Numbered from the stretch's first letter, positions 23,037 through 34,320 are shown. The stretch is 64,000 nucleotides of DNA from Podospora pseudocomata (GCF_035222375.1 NW_026946363.1:744001-808000); one strand, 5' to 3'. Translations and numbers: made by a program. The notes: generated from the sequence alone by a model not told the origin.

Positions 23037-24602
23037 ATGAAGCTCACCTCAGGTTTGGCGCTTGTTGCCGCAACCTTCCGGCTTGCCTTGGCCTCTGAGC
23101 CAACCTTTGAGACTCTTGTTTCCAGGGAGATCAACCTTCTCCAACGGACCGAGTACGACATCTGCCAGGCAGACTGCAGTCTAGCCGGCGTTTCATTCCC
23201 TGACAAGAACACTCTTCAGCTACCACTTGAGGACTACTACTCTGAGAGATGTCCTGAGATTTTCCTTGGCAATTACGACAATCCCAAGGGGAAATCGACA
23301 GTCTGTCTTGATTTTGCTGGACCGTATCTGACCTTCACCTTCAACCCATTTCCCGGCCACACCACCACATCTGCCCAGGTCACCTGGGGACTCAAGGGCA
23401 ACCCTCTCTACCCAGCTGGATACAAACCACCACCACCCACAAGAGCTGTTCACTGTACACCAGGGCAGGATGGCACGTTCCTGTGCAAGGTTCCTTTCAA
23501 CGAGATTATTAATGCTTCCAGCCATGCCGAGATCAAACACCTTCTTGAGGGAATGTGCCCCAACGGCGACGAAGCGGGCCTCACCCTCTATCTCCAATTC
23601 GCCGGAAGCGTTATTGTACCTGATTCACACGAACCGATTCATTTCCAACAACAGTTCCCCTGCAAGCCCGGCGGTCGCAACAAACACGGCATATGCACCT
23701 CCTACGACTGTGACTATGACTATTTTGAGATCACCTACCGTTGCAGCAAGTGCCTAGTTGCCCCTTGCCATGCAACATGCGATACGACACCTGCTTACGG
23801 CTATCAGAGCCCTCGAAACTCCCATGATCTCAACACACAGAAGGGCACAGATTGCAAGAGCAGCTGGGGTTGGTATGAGACGCCCAGTATTCACGACCTC
23901 AGAAGGGGCATACACGGCCATCTCTACATCCAAGAAAAGGGCAAGTACTACGAGAGGATTGGCAGCTGGGCTGCTACCATCAACGCCCTGAAGAAGCTGG
24001 ACGTCAAGCTCAAGATTACACCTGGCCTGAAGTACGTCATTGAAAAGGTCAACATCAACCTCTCCTGCCTCCCCATCACGACCTGCAATTCGGATTCTTT
24101 CACGTACACCAAGGATGTGCTCGGAGGCCTTCAAGAGTACGACACGGACGGCATCCACTACCCTGCGTGCGGCCGGCGCTCTAGGGTTTACCTGATCATT
24201 TCGGCGGATGTTGGGAATCCTGAGAATCAAGACGGTGTATGCGAGAGTCCACATCATGATGAGCCTTCCCACAATGGAAAGCCACACGACGGTCAGCCCC
24301 ACGACGGGAAGCCACATGATGGAGGGTCGCCCAATGATAAGCCTCACCCCGACCAGCCCTCTCACCACGGGCAGCCCTCTCACCACGGGCAGCCCTCTCA
24401 CCACGGCGGGCTCCCTCACCACGGCGGGCTCCCTCACCACGGCGGGCTCCCTCACCACGGCGGGCTCCCTCACCACGGCGGGCTCCCTCACCACAGCGGG
24501 CTCCCTCACCACGGCGGGCTCCCTCACCACGGCGGGCTCCCTCACCACCACAAACTCCATGATGGCACACCTTCTCACGACAAGAAGCGTTCCCGTGATT
24601 AA
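23037..24602 (+). CDS. secreted cysteine-rich protein with histidine-rich tandem-repeat tail
   Basis: Single exon, 521 aa. Residues 1-19 (MKLTSGLALVAATFRLALA) are a signal peptide. The body (~20-400) has many cysteines (DICQADCSL, SERCPE, STVCLDF, DCDYDYFEITYRCSKC, APCHATCDT) and looks like a disulfide-stabilised extracellular domain; no family is recognised. The tail (~405-521) is low complexity: first KPHDGQPHDG-like units, then three QPSHHG and eight GLPHHG-type hexapeptides encoded by an 18-bp tandem repeat, ending in a basic KKRSRD. His-His pairs at this density could bind Cu, Ni or Zn (inference). It may be a wall or extracellular protein. The repeat number is probably polymorphic. Confidence 0.85.
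   Translation: MKLTSGLALVAATFRLALASEPTFETLVSREINLLQRTEYDICQADCSLAGVSFPDKNTLQLPLEDYYSERCPEIFLGNYDNPKGKSTVCLDFAGPYLTFTFNPFPGHTTTSAQVTWGLKGNPLYPAGYKPPPPTRAVHCTPGQDGTFLCKVPFNEIINASSHAEIKHLLEGMCPNGDEAGLTLYLQFAGSVIVPDSHEPIHFQQQFPCKPGGRNKHGICTSYDCDYDYFEITYRCSKCLVAPCHATCDTTPAYGYQSPRNSHDLNTQKGTDCKSSWGWYETPSIHDLRRGIHGHLYIQEKGKYYERIGSWAATINALKKLDVKLKITPGLKYVIEKVNINLSCLPITTCNSDSFTYTKDVLGGLQEYDTDGIHYPACGRRSRVYLIISADVGNPENQDGVCESPHHDEPSHNGKPHDGQPHDGKPHDGGSPNDKPHPDQPSHHGQPSHHGQPSHHGGLPHHGGLPHHGGLPHHGGLPHHGGLPHHSGLPHHGGLPHHGGLPHHHKLHDGTPSHDKKRSRD
24354..24551 (+). repeat. 18-bp coding tandem repeat, 11 units
   Basis: Three copies of cagccctctcaccacggg followed by eight of ggctccctcaccacggc(g), in frame, encoding QPSHHG then GLPHHG. 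One unit reads HHS and the last HHH. Units are otherwise almost identical, which implies recent slippage or unequal exchange. Confidence 0.95.
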
Positions 24603-25439
24603 AAGCCTGCCTCCGACAAGAAAGCCTTTTGATGGCGAACCTGCCAAGGATAAACATGGCGGAAATTCGGGAGTGGTATCTTCAACTCGGTGTTGACATG
24701 GAAGGATGTATTCTTGGGAGTGGCTTAAAAGTTGAGGTTTTGGAAGAGTGATATTCCTGGGTCTGGGTTAAAAGTTGAGGTTTTGAAAAAGTGACATTGC
24801 GGTTTTCTTCTCCCGGCAGAGTCTCTTATACATATCTGTCTTTTTTCTTTCTTTCTCCTCTTGGTACTGAACTTGGACCAACGGTCATTGTACAAACGCC
24901 CGCTGGGGAGATTGGACATTTGTATTTACCTTCTCCTCCTTCGTTTTGATCTGGTCCCGGATTAGGGGCTGGTCGTGGTATATAGAAGTCGAAAGTAAAT
25001 ATCTTGTGAAAATTCCATTTTGGACGTCTCTGCCCTGGCATGATGGAATGGGACCATGTTGGAATGGGTCGAACTCTGGAATGTCTCGGTTAAGCTGGAC
25101 AGCTTTGTGTGGTACGATTTCCATTGCTCTTCAACAGAACCAGAAAAAGGCAGTCTTACAAACAGCTGGTGCAAACACACTTGAAATGCTGCGCCGACTC
25201 AGGCAAGTCTTCTTCGTTCCTGCATCTGGGTACATCTGGGATCACCGAGGATTCGTATTGTTCCCAATATGATCCAGTACCTTATCGCCAGTCATACGTA
25301 AAGCCAGAAACGGCCTTTTTATTGTGCCTGTGTAGGCAGCGACGGTCTGTCTTTAACTGGGACCAGAAACAGCTCCTACGTTGGGGCATAGGAAATCGCT
25401 GCCTCTACTATTGTATTCGATGTGGTAAAGGTTGGTAGG
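24603..25439. other. intergenic, short direct repeat
   Basis: The sequence ttaaaagttgaggttttg occurs twice (24725-24742 and 24768-24785), 43 bp apart. No supported gene lies here. Confidence 0.45.
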
Positions 25440-26094
25440 CATTTCGGCTGACTCTGGTTGGTAGCAGCAAGCTGGATCCGGCTGGACCCTAGGGTTGAAG
25501 ATTACAGGCGGTGGTGTAACCGGATCGGGACCAGGGGGGCCGACCTGTCTGACGTTGTCGTCAGGGAGAATGATATCGCGATTTTGAAACATAACTTGAC
25601 TGACGATGCCGAACTCGTCCCGGGTGCGGTCGTGCTTACTTCATCAGCCGGGCGAAGATGGATCATACGGGCGTCTCAACGAAGTTGCCCACAAAGTGGT
25701 CGAGCACCAAGTGATCTCCGATCTTACCCCGCGACATCTCCTGGCCCTGTGTTCGGGTGGCGTGCAGGCTCGGGAAGGCTTCTTGATCGGCCGGGTAGAG
25801 GGTGAATAAGCTGTCGAGGGTGCGGCGTTGTAGCGTGTCAAAGCCGTCCCAGTGTCGGAGATAGGTAGGGCAAAGCTTGCCATGCGGGGCCGAAGCAGGG
25901 CCGGCTGTAGTAAGCCTGGGATCCCGCTGTACTTCGAACGTGGTAAAGAGATGCTGGTGACAATATTTTAGGTACTCGACAAGTGTGGTGTTGCGGACCT
26001 CGCGTTGGGCCTCCTCTGCCCGGCGCTCAGCCACCTCTTCCCGACGCTTAGCATCCTCAACTTCCTTTCGTAACTTCACAAGCTCTGCCTCCAT
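25440..26094 (-). pseudogene. relic of a fungal kinase-associated coiled-coil family
   Basis: From ATG 26094 the minus strand reads MEAELVKLRKEVEDAKRREE, a short charged coiled coil, then NTTLVEYLKYCHQHLF and FEVQRD. This is the N-terminal signature of a large family of fungal hypothetical proteins (TTLxEYLxxCHxxLF) that often precede a protein-kinase-like domain. After about 144 residues the frame is lost. A second frame (~25610-25440) gives FGIVSQVMFQNRD and TPPPV, matching what normally follows. No kinase domain comes after it, so it is a truncated, frame-broken copy. An intron could explain part of the frame change. The family is recognised from memory, without a formal name. Confidence 0.6.
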
Positions 26095-26654
26095 CGATTT
26101 TGTAGGTCTTGTTGATGTTGATGAATGGCTGATGTGGTTTAAGGCTAGGACACTCAAGTGGGGCTGGGTAAGTGCAAGGGTCGCGTAGTCACGTGCCTTC
26201 GATAGCGCGTGCCATGGTTGACAACGCTTTGAGGCTTGAATTCAAGCACCTATATGAGCACTGCAATTGCGGTGAGCTACTGTGCCAGAGTGTAATGCCG
26301 AGCATAATCAAGTTTGGACCGCCCTCTGATTTTCTCAGCTCTGCGAAGCTCCTTATCTTTTGGCTCGGTGACCTACGATAAGATGCGAATCTGATTGGTC
26401 TCTCGCCAGCCAAGTTGCTGGGCCTTTCTTGGATCCTCCTGAATATCATCACCCAGCACCTTGGCGAGCTGGCAGTGAGACTTGGCGTACGTATGCCGTC
26501 TCGGCGCGTCTCACTGCCACGACTGACACGCTCATTCGTTACTTGATTATTATCCTGGCGAACATGGCTTTTTTTCTTTCTCATTCATCTCAGCTTCTCA
26601 TCCTCTTCCTCGAGCCAATTCCACCACGAACCATACACAAATCAACAAGCCTTG

Positions 26655-28844
26655 ATGGCTTCCAACGTCGCACCATGGGATGACGTCAAGTACTTGACGG
26701 ACGACGAGATCAACTCTTTTCTCGACGACCTCGACCACAACAATGACGGGTTAATTGACTACAGCGAAGTCGAGCAGAAGCTGGATAAGGTCCATGAGGA
26801 GATTGCTCCCAAGGCACTTCCACACCATCTTCACCATGACGGTCGAGAGGACTTGGACCGTCATGCATTCCTCCGCGCCATTATCAAGTCAGACAAAAAC
26901 CGGATCCCGCGCGCCGAGTTTGCCGAAACGGTCAAGAGCTGGAATATTCCTAGCATGAAACAGGACCAGGCGAATGACAGCGAGCAAAAGGACTACATGC
27001 GCAAGATGGGCATCTGGAGACGAGTGAAGTCTTACTGGGCTGTTCACGGGCCAGAAATCGCCTTTATTGGGCTGGTAGTGGCTATGCAGCTTGCTTTTGG
27101 GGTTTGGCAGTTTGTCAAGTACCTCACTGGAGAGTACTACACACGCGGTTTTGGTTGGGGCGTGGTGCTGGCCAAGACTTGCGCTGGTGCTCTTTATCCG
27201 ACCTTCTTCTTTCTGATTCTCAGCATGTCGCGGTATTTCTCGACATTTCTTCGACGGTCGTACTACATCTCAAGGTTCATCAATTGGGATTTGTCCCAGG
27301 AGTTCCACATCAGGATTTCGTGTGTGGCTCTTGTGCTCGCAAGTCTTCATGCAATTGGACACCTGGGAGGCTCTTTTGTTTGGGGCAGCAGGAAGGAAAA
27401 CGAAGATGCCGTGGCTATCTTGCTGGGACCAGATGCTGTGCCACGGCCGTATATTGACTACGTTAGGTCCTTGCCTGGGTTCACTGGTCTTACTGCTTTG
27501 GGCTTGTTTTATCTTCTTTCACTGCTGAGTACTCCTCCAGTCAGAAAGTGGAACTATGAAGTCTTCCAAATGGGCCATCTTCTGATGTATCCCATTATTG
27601 GGTTATTGATGGCCCACGGCACCGCAGGGCTACTTCAGTGGCCCATGTTTGGGTACTGGCTTGCCTTCCCCACGCTCTTGGTTCTTACTGAAAGAATTGT
27701 GCGGCTACTGGTTGGTTTTCACAAAATCAGCGCTGCTCTTCAGGTTTTAGACAGCGAAACCGTCGCGATCAGAGCCAAGATTCCAAGTGAAAGAATTTGG
27801 AAATACAATGCTGGACAGTATGTCTTCTTGCAGGTCCCGGCCCTGAGCTTCTTTCAGTGGCATCCTTTCACAGTATCCACATGTATCGGTAATGAAATGC
27901 AGCTTCATATCAAAACCGACGGGAACTGGACACGCAGACTCCGTGACCTGGCTGGAAAAGATGGCATAGCACAGATTCAGATTGGCATCAACGGCCCATT
28001 TGGAGCACCAGCACAGCGCTTTTACGACTTCAGCCACACCATTGTTGTTGGTGCCGGTATTGGTGTCACCCCTTTCAGCGGTATCCTTACGGACTTGCAA
28101 GAGAAAGACGACAAAGCTCACAATGGCCCGGGTCTGGATGCTCCAATCACTGCAGGTGGAAGATCAACATCCCATGGCTCCCACCTCATCGGCCCTGGGG
28201 AGGATGGCTTGCAGGATTCGTCTGTCAGGGACAGGGAGAAGGTCTCTACTGGAGCCCCTATAGAAGACGCCAACCACCGGGAGACGCTCACCAAGGGAGG
28301 CAACGAGACGGACAATCACCCATCAGACTATCGCCGCGTTGACTTTCATTGGAGTGTCAGAGACAAGAACAACCTCCTCTGGCTATCCGATCTCCTAAAC
28401 CGGGTTTCTCGCTCTCAGCAATGGCACGCTCAGCACCATAAGGAGGAGCACGGCCCCCATCTCGACATTAGAATCCACACCCACGTCACTCAGAAAAGGA
28501 ACAACATCGCCACGCATGTATACCGCTGGTTGCTGGAGATGCATCGTACTCCTGAGCACCCAGCCAGCCCGTTGACCGGACTGCTGAACGCAACACACTT
28601 CGGCAGACCAGACTTTATCAGGATTTTGGATAGGCATTATGAGGAGATGAAGGGGTACAAGGCTGAACTCGTAAGGAAAGACAAGGAAAAGTGGGAGGAT
28701 GAGGAGTTCAAGGTCGGGGTTTTCTTTTGTGGGACACCGATTGTTGGGGAGATCTTGGCTGATAGGTGTCGCCTGTTGAGTGCGAGGGGAAGGGCGGATG
28801 GGAGTAAGATCGAATATCATTTTATGATGGAGGTGTTTAACTAA
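26655..28844 (+). CDS. nox3: NADPH oxidase with EF-hand (NoxC/NOX3 type)
   Basis: Single exon, 729 aa. Residues 27-38 form a canonical EF-hand loop (DHNNDGLIDYSE), so calcium regulation is expected. A ferric-reductase-like membrane core of about six helices follows (~130-370), with paired heme histidines in HAIGHL and in QMGHLLMYPIIGLLMAHG. The FAD site HPFTVS (~413) and NADPH motifs GAGIGVTPF, HWSVRD and FFCGTP complete the enzyme. A hydrophilic insert of ~75 residues lies between GAGIGVTPF and HWSVRD. The enzyme passes electrons from cytosolic NADPH across the membrane to oxygen, making superoxide. EF-hand Nox in filamentous ascomycetes is NoxC/NOX3, distinct from NoxA and NoxB. ATG 26655 is the first ATG in frame. 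Confidence 0.95.
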   Translation: MASNVAPWDDVKYLTDDEINSFLDDLDHNNDGLIDYSEVEQKLDKVHEEIAPKALPHHLHHDGREDLDRHAFLRAIIKSDKNRIPRAEFAETVKSWNIPSMKQDQANDSEQKDYMRKMGIWRRVKSYWAVHGPEIAFIGLVVAMQLAFGVWQFVKYLTGEYYTRGFGWGVVLAKTCAGALYPTFFFLILSMSRYFSTFLRRSYYISRFINWDLSQEFHIRISCVALVLASLHAIGHLGGSFVWGSRKENEDAVAILLGPDAVPRPYIDYVRSLPGFTGLTALGLFYLLSLLSTPPVRKWNYEVFQMGHLLMYPIIGLLMAHGTAGLLQWPMFGYWLAFPTLLVLTERIVRLLVGFHKISAALQVLDSETVAIRAKIPSERIWKYNAGQYVFLQVPALSFFQWHPFTVSTCIGNEMQLHIKTDGNWTRRLRDLAGKDGIAQIQIGINGPFGAPAQRFYDFSHTIVVGAGIGVTPFSGILTDLQEKDDKAHNGPGLDAPITAGGRSTSHGSHLIGPGEDGLQDSSVRDREKVSTGAPIEDANHRETLTKGGNETDNHPSDYRRVDFHWSVRDKNNLLWLSDLLNRVSRSQQWHAQHHKEEHGPHLDIRIHTHVTQKRNNIATHVYRWLLEMHRTPEHPASPLTGLLNATHFGRPDFIRILDRHYEEMKGYKAELVRKDKEKWEDEEFKVGVFFCGTPIVGEILADRCRLLSARGRADGSKIEYHFMMEVFN

Positions 28845-29450
28845 GTAGTGTGCTGGAGGGAAACAGGAGCGTGGTCTCCGTACTCTGTGAGTAATAATGA
28901 ACAGTATTTGTTTCTACCAAAGAACACGTGCCGGCGAACAAGGAAGTGTTTTTGGAACAATACAGACTTACTTTACATGCGGCTCTACACCCACACGTGA
29001 ATGGGCGGCCGACACCACCCGACAGATATCCTGGTTTTTCCGCTCCACCACATCTCAACTTCTTGATCTGGATATGGGGCTCCATTCCAACAAGCTGAAG
29101 CTGACGAACTATTAGATGACTGATGTCCCCACACATGCTGACAGATGGCAGGGCAAGCTGGGGGCTTCATGCAGGAACGGTGTATTCAGCAGTACACATT
29201 GACCCCAACTTCCATGCAACTCTCACGCATATGTTGACATTGGCATAAACGAATCTGTCGATATGATGACATGCCAAGCTGGAAGCGATAGTCCCATTGT
29301 CAATAGTCTGTCCAACGTAATCCACGTTGATGAGTAAGATTATGCACTGTTTGGAGACATGAGGCTGGTGATTCTTGAGGCTAGATGCATGTGAAAAGAA
29401 CGCACACTAGGAGATGGGGCTGGCTACATAATCGTGAAGTAAAGAACAGG
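28845..29450. other. intergenic between nox3 and LysM gene
   Basis: No supported gene; 3' flank of nox3 and promoter of the LysM gene. Confidence 0.5.
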
Positions 29451-29457
29451 TATAAAA
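29451..29457 (+). promoter_or_regulatory. TATA box of the LysM gene
   Basis: TATAAAA, 90 bp before the ATG at 29541. The leader is C-rich (cccacccaccATG), as in highly expressed fungal genes. Confidence 0.6.
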
Positions 29458-29540
29458 CGGAGGCTCATCATCCCCAAAGTCTTTGACATTCCCTCCTCAT
29501 CATCCACCAACGACATTCTCCCATCCAACACCCACCCACC

Positions 29541-29945
29541 ATGCACTTCATCAAGCTTCTCACCGCAGCCACTGCCTTCGCAGTCGGCACCTCCGCCTGG
29601 AACATCCCACGACAGGCAAAGGGCACAGTCACCGTCACTCAAACCGTGACTTCCTTCCTTACCGCTCCTTGTGACCCTGCCACCACCGTCATCTCAACTC
29701 AACCACCCTTGTCTACCACCGCACTGCCTGTCACAAGCTGCACACCATCACCTTCTCGTCCTTCACCTGTTCAGCCCGGGGCAGTATGTAACTGCTTTGC
29801 CTGGCATTATGTACGATCGGGTGACAACTGCTGGGAGTTGTCGCAGAGATATGGAATTACGGAAGCGCAGATTCAGGCCTGGAACACCGAGGTTGGACCG
29901 AGTTGTGAGATTTGGTTGGATTACTTTGTTTGCATTGGTGCTTGA
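29541..29945 (+). CDS. secreted single-LysM protein
   Basis: Single exon, 134 aa. A signal peptide (MHFIKLLTAATAFAVGTSA) is followed by a Thr/Ser/Pro-rich linker (~25-80) and one LysM module: CNCFAWHYVRSGDNCWELSQ, RYGITEAQIQAWN, then CEIWLDYFVCIG. The cysteine-bearing module is the fungal-type LysM that binds chitin oligomers. Such small proteins may protect hyphal walls or hide chitin from hosts or competitors. The single module and extracellular fate are clear; the biological role is inference. Confidence 0.92.
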   Translation: MHFIKLLTAATAFAVGTSAWNIPRQAKGTVTVTQTVTSFLTAPCDPATTVISTQPPLSTTALPVTSCTPSPSRPSPVQPGAVCNCFAWHYVRSGDNCWELSQRYGITEAQIQAWNTEVGPSCEIWLDYFVCIGA

Positions 29946-30328
29946 GCTGTCAACTAAGGGATTGTGGGGGGAGCAAGGAATGCCTTGCGGGGGAGAAATG
30001 GTCGGATGAAATAGTGGATGAGATGATGGATGAGATGAATGAACTAGGTAAAAGGATATAGCTTTTTCAGGTCACAAAAATATGCATTGTGTTAGTCTTG
30101 AAGTCTTGAAGTGTAAAATGATAAAAAGTGTATCAAATGAAAGCACGCTAAGTATGCCTACCTGATACCTGTTTTTGGCCTTTTCGTATTAGATGAAATC
30201 TTACGCGAACGGCTAATTACCCTGAAAGCCAGCCCAATTAGTACCTACGAAGGGTAAGTGGTTTTTTTTTTTTGCTTTTTTTTTTTTTTTTGGAGATTTT
30301 AGGTGATGATGAGATGGCCATGACACAG
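29946..30328. other. intergenic with poly-T tract
   Basis: Contains a nearly pure T tract (~30261-30293, interrupted once by gc). No gene. Confidence 0.6.
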
Positions 30329-31399
30329 CTAGTACTGAGCAGCAGAAGAATCATATCTCATCCTCGCGACAATTTCATCCAGAAACCCCCACTCAATCCG
30401 ATTATGAAGAATATGGTACCTCAACAAAAAGTCAAGAATCACCAAGCCATTCTCCGGACTAAAGCTGTTAGCAAACAGCTCCCTCTCGAGCTCCTGGAAA
30501 TTCAGCCAGATTAAATCGCTTACATCGGACCCAAGCTCATAGACATGCCTGTGCTTGGGAAGGACCACATCAACTATGTAGCGCCTCGAAAACTCGACAG
30601 TGCCCTCTCGGGCACTCCCGTATTCGGGGCCATGAATCTGAGTAGAGCATATCTTATCTTGGGATGCGAAGAAGGTGTTGTCATCAAATAACCATCTGGA
30701 GATATCATCACCTGCTATACGCTTCAAAGCCGCCAGAGGCGAGGCATCAAGGGCGGAGACATTGGTAGTGAAGAAGGGAGCCAGCCTTGCGCCGCCACTT
30801 TTGGGACCACCAGCGACTCTACAAACAAGGAGCTCATGATCGCCCTGTGGTGCCCGCCAGATGTTGAGGACAGCAAAGTGAGTGGGAATGCCGAGCACAG
30901 GGACCAGTGTACATGAGACCTTGACCCCAGGGAGAATACCACAGGTGGAGGTGGGGATCGGAGCCTGAGTGTGCCCAGGAAAGACCATCGGTTGAAGGTT
31001 GCCAAACGGATTACCACTCAGGCGCCAAGCAGCGTCAAAGATGTCCCTGATGGCCTTATTCAGTGCTTCCGGGTTGGTGCAGTATTTGGATTTAAGCTGC
31101 ATGTGGTTGTTGGGTTGGACTTCAACGTTTTTGGCTTTGAAGAAGTCGAAGAAGGAGGAAAGCCTCCGATCACCCTTGAAAATGCGGGCAGTTGATTCGA
31201 GAACCACGCCGCACTTTACAACAGTGTCGGAGTCCACAGGATGGATTTGATTTCCTCGCTTGAGGAGAATGGTGAAGCGCCAGACGGGGAAGTCTTGACG
31301 GGGTTGCCAAACCTTGATGCCATCTCCCTCCATGAAACCGTTGCCTCGCTTGAGGACGGCCAGGATGAGGCTGGTATCGGGCACAAGTGTGGAAGCCAT
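30329..31399 (-). CDS. hypothetical protein, 356 aa
   Basis: A long uninterrupted minus-strand ORF from ATG 31399 (MASTLVPDTSLILAVLKRGN). No family is recognised. It has no signal peptide or clear membrane segment, and looks like a soluble globular protein with mixed composition. Stretches such as SPLAALKRIAGDDISRWLFD and FSRRYIVDVVLP are followed by a helical acidic end. Length and even amino-acid use argue for a real gene. The reverse strand has only short ORFs. Confidence 0.7.
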   Translation of the reverse strand: MASTLVPDTSLILAVLKRGNGFMEGDGIKVWQPRQDFPVWRFTILLKRGNQIHPVDSDTVVKCGVVLESTARIFKGDRRLSSFFDFFKAKNVEVQPNNHMQLKSKYCTNPEALNKAIRDIFDAAWRLSGNPFGNLQPMVFPGHTQAPIPTSTCGILPGVKVSCTLVPVLGIPTHFAVLNIWRAPQGDHELLVCRVAGGPKSGGARLAPFFTTNVSALDASPLAALKRIAGDDISRWLFDDNTFFASQDKICSTQIHGPEYGSAREGTVEFSRRYIVDVVLPKHRHVYELGSDVSDLIWLNFQELERELFANSFSPENGLVILDFLLRYHILHNRIEWGFLDEIVARMRYDSSAAQY

Positions 31400-31913
31400 T
31401 TTTTGATGTGTTATCTGGACCAAGTAGAGGGTCTTGATGTGTTGCCAAAGTAATCCTTGCTTCGATGCAAAATGTTCACGTTAAATGAAGGCTGATGCCA
31501 GAAATAAAAGACGTTTCACTTCAGGTAACGTCGACGTGGTTGAATAGAATCTTAAGAGTCTAGAACACGACAGAAATATTTGTGTTGTTCTGAAACACAT
31601 CTCTGCTGGTGGCCGAACAAAGCTTAAGGGGTGCAACAATAATATTGTTGCACTGTGGCGAGAGCAAGCAAGTCAATGCCCCCCTTACACGCGGGACACA
31701 GCAGAACGTTCGGTGGCTCCCCTATGTCATGCACCGTGTTGCCAAATTCTGTCCTGTGTTCGTAGAACTGACCTGTGGTTCTGACTTTTATTCTGTCCAC
31801 GTTCCTTTTGACGATTTTCTTTTTGACGCTGCTAAAACCTGGTTCATTCCTCACCGACACAATACACAGCTTGCCTTGCCTGAAATCGCCTGACAACTCA
31901 CCCGTGGCAACCG

Positions 31914-34320
31914 CGATGCAACTGAGAAGTGCAACAAGACGGCAACTTGCGGGGAAAATAGCCAAGGATAATGGGCACATCTCAGAGGACCATGAACGCC
32001 CAGGCCCAAGCACGGCGAGATTGTACGAGCGCTGCAAGTCGATTCCATGGAGTAAAGTCTCAAAGTATGTTCTCGCCCAGAGATTGGCTGCGAGAGAGGT
32101 GGACAGATATCGGCTACACATGGGAGTGGAAAAATGTTTCTGGACCCTCAGATGAACGGCAGCATATGGAGCAATCCACATGCCAAGTGTGTCGCATATT
32201 GGCAACCATCATGCCAGAGTATGGTGGAAAAACCTGCATTGTTGCCGTCACGTCTTACCAAACCTTCAACACTGCTAGTTTCAACTTGGCGAATGCTTCA
32301 TCTTTATGGTACAAGGGCAATATTCTCATCAGCGACTTCCAAGAAGATCCTACCGGAGGGTGGGATGCACTGTTTGAACCAGATCCTCCCGCTTTCCAAC
32401 GTCCCCTTGTCGAGGACAGAACGGAGAAGAAGGAGTTTGGCGCACGACGCATCCTACCAAATGTAGTTAGCTGGGACCTTGTTGCAACTTGGATGGGATA
32501 TTGCCAGCAGAACCATGGCTTGAGATGTCGCCCCAACATGACCAGCCAATTCCCGGGCTACGGATGATAGACTCCCGGGCATGATGCGTGGTCCCTGCAC
32601 CTGACGGATGCCGTTATGCTGCGTAAATATGTGAGTGCCGTTCCAACATTCTGATATCGCTTTGACTTATCGTCCTGCGTTCCTCAACCTGACGTCAAGA
32701 AGTGCATTGATCAGGAAAACCCACAGGAAAAGAATGAGCAGATCACCAAGATGGACGCCATATACACGTGTGCCGATCTCTCCTTTATCTCTATCTCCGG
32801 AGAGAGCGCTGCCGAGAGACTTCCTGGCGTTGGCAGCAAAGCCCGCCAGCTCCAAAAGCGGGTGGTCATTGGTCACGTTGTTCTTACTCAGTTCTTGTCC
32901 CATCTTCTGCCACTCCTGGGAAAGTCGAAATGGGCTACAAGGGCCTGTAACTTTCAAGAAGGGTGCCCGTCTAAACAAAGACTGCTTTTCACCGACCAGC
33001 AAGTATTTTACATGTGTAACAGCATGTACTGTGCCAAGTCCGTGAGGCAACCACTCAAGAGCGCGGGCCTTGCCTCAATACTTGATTTTACCCATCTATT
33101 ATCCTTTGTCAGCGAGCCCGTGAGAGGTGTTTTTGAATTCCCTGCACACCCAAGCCCACTTGACAAATATGGTCATGGGCGAGGAGACTTACGTCAGACC
33201 TTGTTGTACTCCTGGGGGAATACAGCAAGCAACAACTCTCATTTGAGTCTGATAGACTTAGCGCATGCATGGGCATCCTGGAGGCAAACCACGAAGCAGA
33301 ATTCTCGCATCCCAAATCACGTTTGGGGTGTGCCTGTAGCTTGGGAAGCACATTCGTGGGTGTCATACTTTGCAGACCCATCGGAGTAAGCGAAAAGCCC
33401 ATGGAAAATAACCTTCTTCTGGATCTACCGGCGCAAAGACAAACCCGGTCAACGAAACAAGCACTTCCCCACATGGTCATGGACAAACCTATCCGGCCCA
33501 GTGACCATGAATCACCATCAACCAGCAACCCAGATGGGCACGTCATGTTGGCGTGAGACGGGTAATTTTCCGGACAGACCTGAAATTCAGTTTGCTCCAT
33601 TGTGTGGTTATCCGGCCTTCGCTCCGGTGGCAAGACTCCGGAGAGCTTGGCAAATTCTCCGTATCACAAGCTTTCGGAATGTACGAGACACATGCACGTC
33701 ATGGCATGAACGATTGTGGCTCTGATACAATAGTACTACTGGAGCGAAGACACTCCGTGGCACGAGGTTGATTCCGGATGAATAGTCAATCCCGACAATC
33801 CGATGTGGAGCAGTGATCAACCCAAGTAGATAGGATTTAGGCTCTCGAGAAAACGTTCAAGACCAGTGAGGCCTGGGTGGTATGGGAGGCTCAGGATTTC
33901 CGATGATCTCGACAAAATAATCGAGATACATCTGGACACTGACGACTCACCTCCCAAGGAGAATCTTTCTATTCCCTTTGACCAGTTAAAACCACGAGGG
34001 TCGCATTGTTTCTATGTCAATTATCCACCCTATGATCTTGATCCAACGATCAGTGTCTGATAAATACTCACGAGTAGTTCGGACTTATGGACATGCCTGG
34101 GGATCAATAACTCTACGTCGGGAAAAGCACAGGAACGATGTCAATATTGTCCTCCTGTGCCCTTCACGACTTTACCAACCGCCCAAGGTCCAGATGTTTC
34201 GCGCATCCTTATCGCCTTGAGTCTGACAATGCTGGATCTGCTGCTGAAGCAGTATTGATAGAGAACATCACACCCTTGTGGCACAATCATCGGGAGCTGT
34301 GGTATCTGGTAGTGGGTTGA
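31914..34320 (+). pseudogene. HET-domain (heterokaryon incompatibility) pseudogene
   Basis: Pieces of a HET protein occur in order but in changing frames. These are the N-terminal CQVCRIL (~32180), SWDLVATWMGYCQQNHGLRC (~32468), then within the HET domain CIDQENPQEKNEQITKMDAI (~32704) with YTCADLSFISISG, NFQEGCPSKQRLLFTDQQV (~32948), and the tail elements WGVPV (~33325), FPTWSWTNLSGP (~33463) and a terminal GSITLRREK (~34105). HET domains trigger cell death in non-self reactions. The first part of the HET core (the usual YAALSYVWG region) is missing by internal deletion between 32570 and 32700. Several frame changes make it non-functional. Confidence 0.75.

Noticed and set aside
24354-24551. 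CRISPR-like array of short repeats
   Set aside because: Repeats are contiguous 18-bp coding units without spacers, inside a eukaryotic ORF.
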